Part shown: in pieces, positions 63,307-64,000 of the stretch
How positions within the stretch are numbered: the stretch's first letter is position 1
How the letters are laid out: each line of letters begins with the position of its first letter
Made by a program: the position numbers and the translations under genes
Source: Tellurirhabdus bombi
GTDB taxonomy: Bacteria; Bacteroidota; Bacteroidia; Cytophagales; Spirosomataceae
Reading direction: 5' to 3'
Assembly (NCBI RefSeq): GCF_021484805.1
Contig: NZ_CP090557.1
Span: 3,236,001-3,300,000, forward strand
DNA length: 64,000 nucleotides
Notes under the pieces: model-generated
What the model was told of the DNA's origin: nothing
Databases searched by the model: none
The model's input: only the letters and a program-made list of their open reading frames with translations

Positions 63307-63384
63307 CGCGTAAGTATTTAGGTCGATTAGTCAACAAGCCCGGGAAACTAGGGTTATTAAGAGGAATCGTTCAATCTTATCACA

Positions 63385-64000
63385 ATGACTGCCATTCAAC
63401 ACACATCGACCTTTAAGTTAGGAGGTCAGCTTTCCATCCGCCGGATGGGTTACGGAGCTATGCAATTAACGGGCTCTGGCGTATTTGGCGAAGTAAATGA
63501 CCGCGAAAATGCGAAGAAAGTGCTACAAGCTGCCGTGGCTGCTGGCGTTAATTTTATCGATACGGCCGAAGCGTACGGCCCACAGTTCAACGAATCGCTG
63601 ATTGCGGATGCGCTCTATCCGTATGCCGAAGGGGTGGTTATTGCGACCAAAGGCGGCTTTGACCGGCCAGGACCTAACAAATGGGTGCCTAAGGGGGATG
63701 CTGAATTTATCCGCCAGAACATCGAAGGAAGTCTGCAACGCTTGAAAGTAGACACCATCGACCTGTGGCAACTCCACCGCTTCGATCCGAATACGCCGAT
63801 TGAAAAAACACTGGAGCCGGTTGTTGCGGCGGTCGAGGCGGGTAAAATCCGGTACGTGGGATTATCCGAGGTGAGCATTGAGCAGATCGAAGAAGCCGAA
63901 AAAATAGTGCCGATTGTGTCCGTGCAGAACCTGTATAACCTGGGGAATCGGCAATGGGAGGAACTCGTGGACTACACGGCCCAGCGGGAAATGGCGTTTA
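63385..64000 (+). CDS. Aldo/keto reductase (partial, runs past the window end)
   Basis: The frame from the ATG at 63385 stays open to the last base, giving 205 residues of an aldo/keto reductase. The N-terminus IRRMGYGAMQLTG leads into the catalytic tetrad: the Asp and Tyr in FIDTAEAYGP, the Lys in VIATKGGF and the His in WQLHRFDP. The sequence resembles the E. coli YdbC/PdxI group, which reduces pyridoxal or other carbonyls with NADPH. No upstream gene is co-transcribed within 75 bases. The 3' end is missing. Confidence 0.9.
   Translation, partial: MTAIQHTSTFKLGGQLSIRRMGYGAMQLTGSGVFGEVNDRENAKKVLQAAVAAGVNFIDTAEAYGPQFNESLIADALYPYAEGVVIATKGGFDRPGPNKWVPKGDAEFIRQNIEGSLQRLKVDTIDLWQLHRFDPNTPIEKTLEPVVAAVEAGKIRYVGLSEVSIEQIEEAEKIVPIVSVQNLYNLGNRQWEELVDYTAQREMAF

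Overview
The window looks like chromosomal DNA of a Bacteroidota bacterium of the order Cytophagales, most likely a Spirosoma/Larkinella-like member of the Spirosomaceae. The reasons are several large TonB-dependent or carboxypeptidase-regulatory-domain outer membrane proteins, a DUF5686 protein, an ActC-type (alternative complex III) subunit, Gfo/Idh/MocA plus ThuA sugar genes with Tat signals, and candidate promoters with the Bacteroidota -7 element TAnnTTTG. This assignment is inference from gene content; there is no rRNA in the window. I saw no tRNA, rRNA, CRISPR array, insertion sequence or prophage.

Layout. 0-11 kb: a TonB-dependent receptor, an ROK sugar kinase, a methyltransferase, a TetR regulator and a Spy-like lipoprotein. 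They are followed by a compact four-gene minus-strand catabolic operon (HPS-like decarboxylase/aldolase, zinc dehydrogenase, SDR, TIM-barrel isomerase), a small membrane protein and an arylamine N-acetyltransferase. 11-26 kb: two tripartite RND efflux operons, one of the heavy-metal CzcCBA type (plus strand) and one of the HAE1 drug type (minus strand). Each is preceded by a small exported protein of unknown function, and a stand-alone actC-like gene sits between them. 26-32 kb: a TonB-dependent receptor, an MbnP/MbnH-type pair (copper-binding lipoprotein and di-haem enzyme) and an exported MsrA. 32-37 kb: a plus-strand cluster of three exported Gfo/Idh/MocA oxidoreductases and a ThuA protein, the first oxidoreductase being interrupted by an in-frame TAG. 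37-48 kb: D-lactate dehydrogenase-like enzyme, LytTR response regulator, SlyD-like isomerase, two closely related GAF proteins (one a hybrid histidine kinase), DMT transporter, alpha/beta hydrolase, DprA, a lipoprotein and a large MscS channel. 48-64 kb: GH43 and GH5 glycoside hydrolases, a DUF5686 receptor-like protein, TruC, a serine hydrolase, two more TonB-dependent receptors, a Dabb protein, an NTF2-like protein and the start of an aldo/keto reductase.

How it fits together. The 12-32 kb stretch is rich in envelope metal and toxicant handling (CzcCBA with a Zn/Co/Cd-type signature, HAE1 pump, MbnP/MbnH, MsrA). The flanks are rich in sugar catabolism. The most unusual points are: (i) the amber codon in the first Gfo/Idh/MocA gene with an intact conserved tail after it; (ii) the MbnP/MbnH pair; (iii) the HPS-like catabolic operon without a visible PHI partner; (iv) the palindrome TTAACGGTTAA shared by the TetR gene's upstream region and the intergenic region of that operon; (v) the orphan actC; and (vi) an intergenic CTCATTC/CTCTTT repeat family placed directly before start codons. 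All functional calls are from reading motifs by eye; no database search was run.
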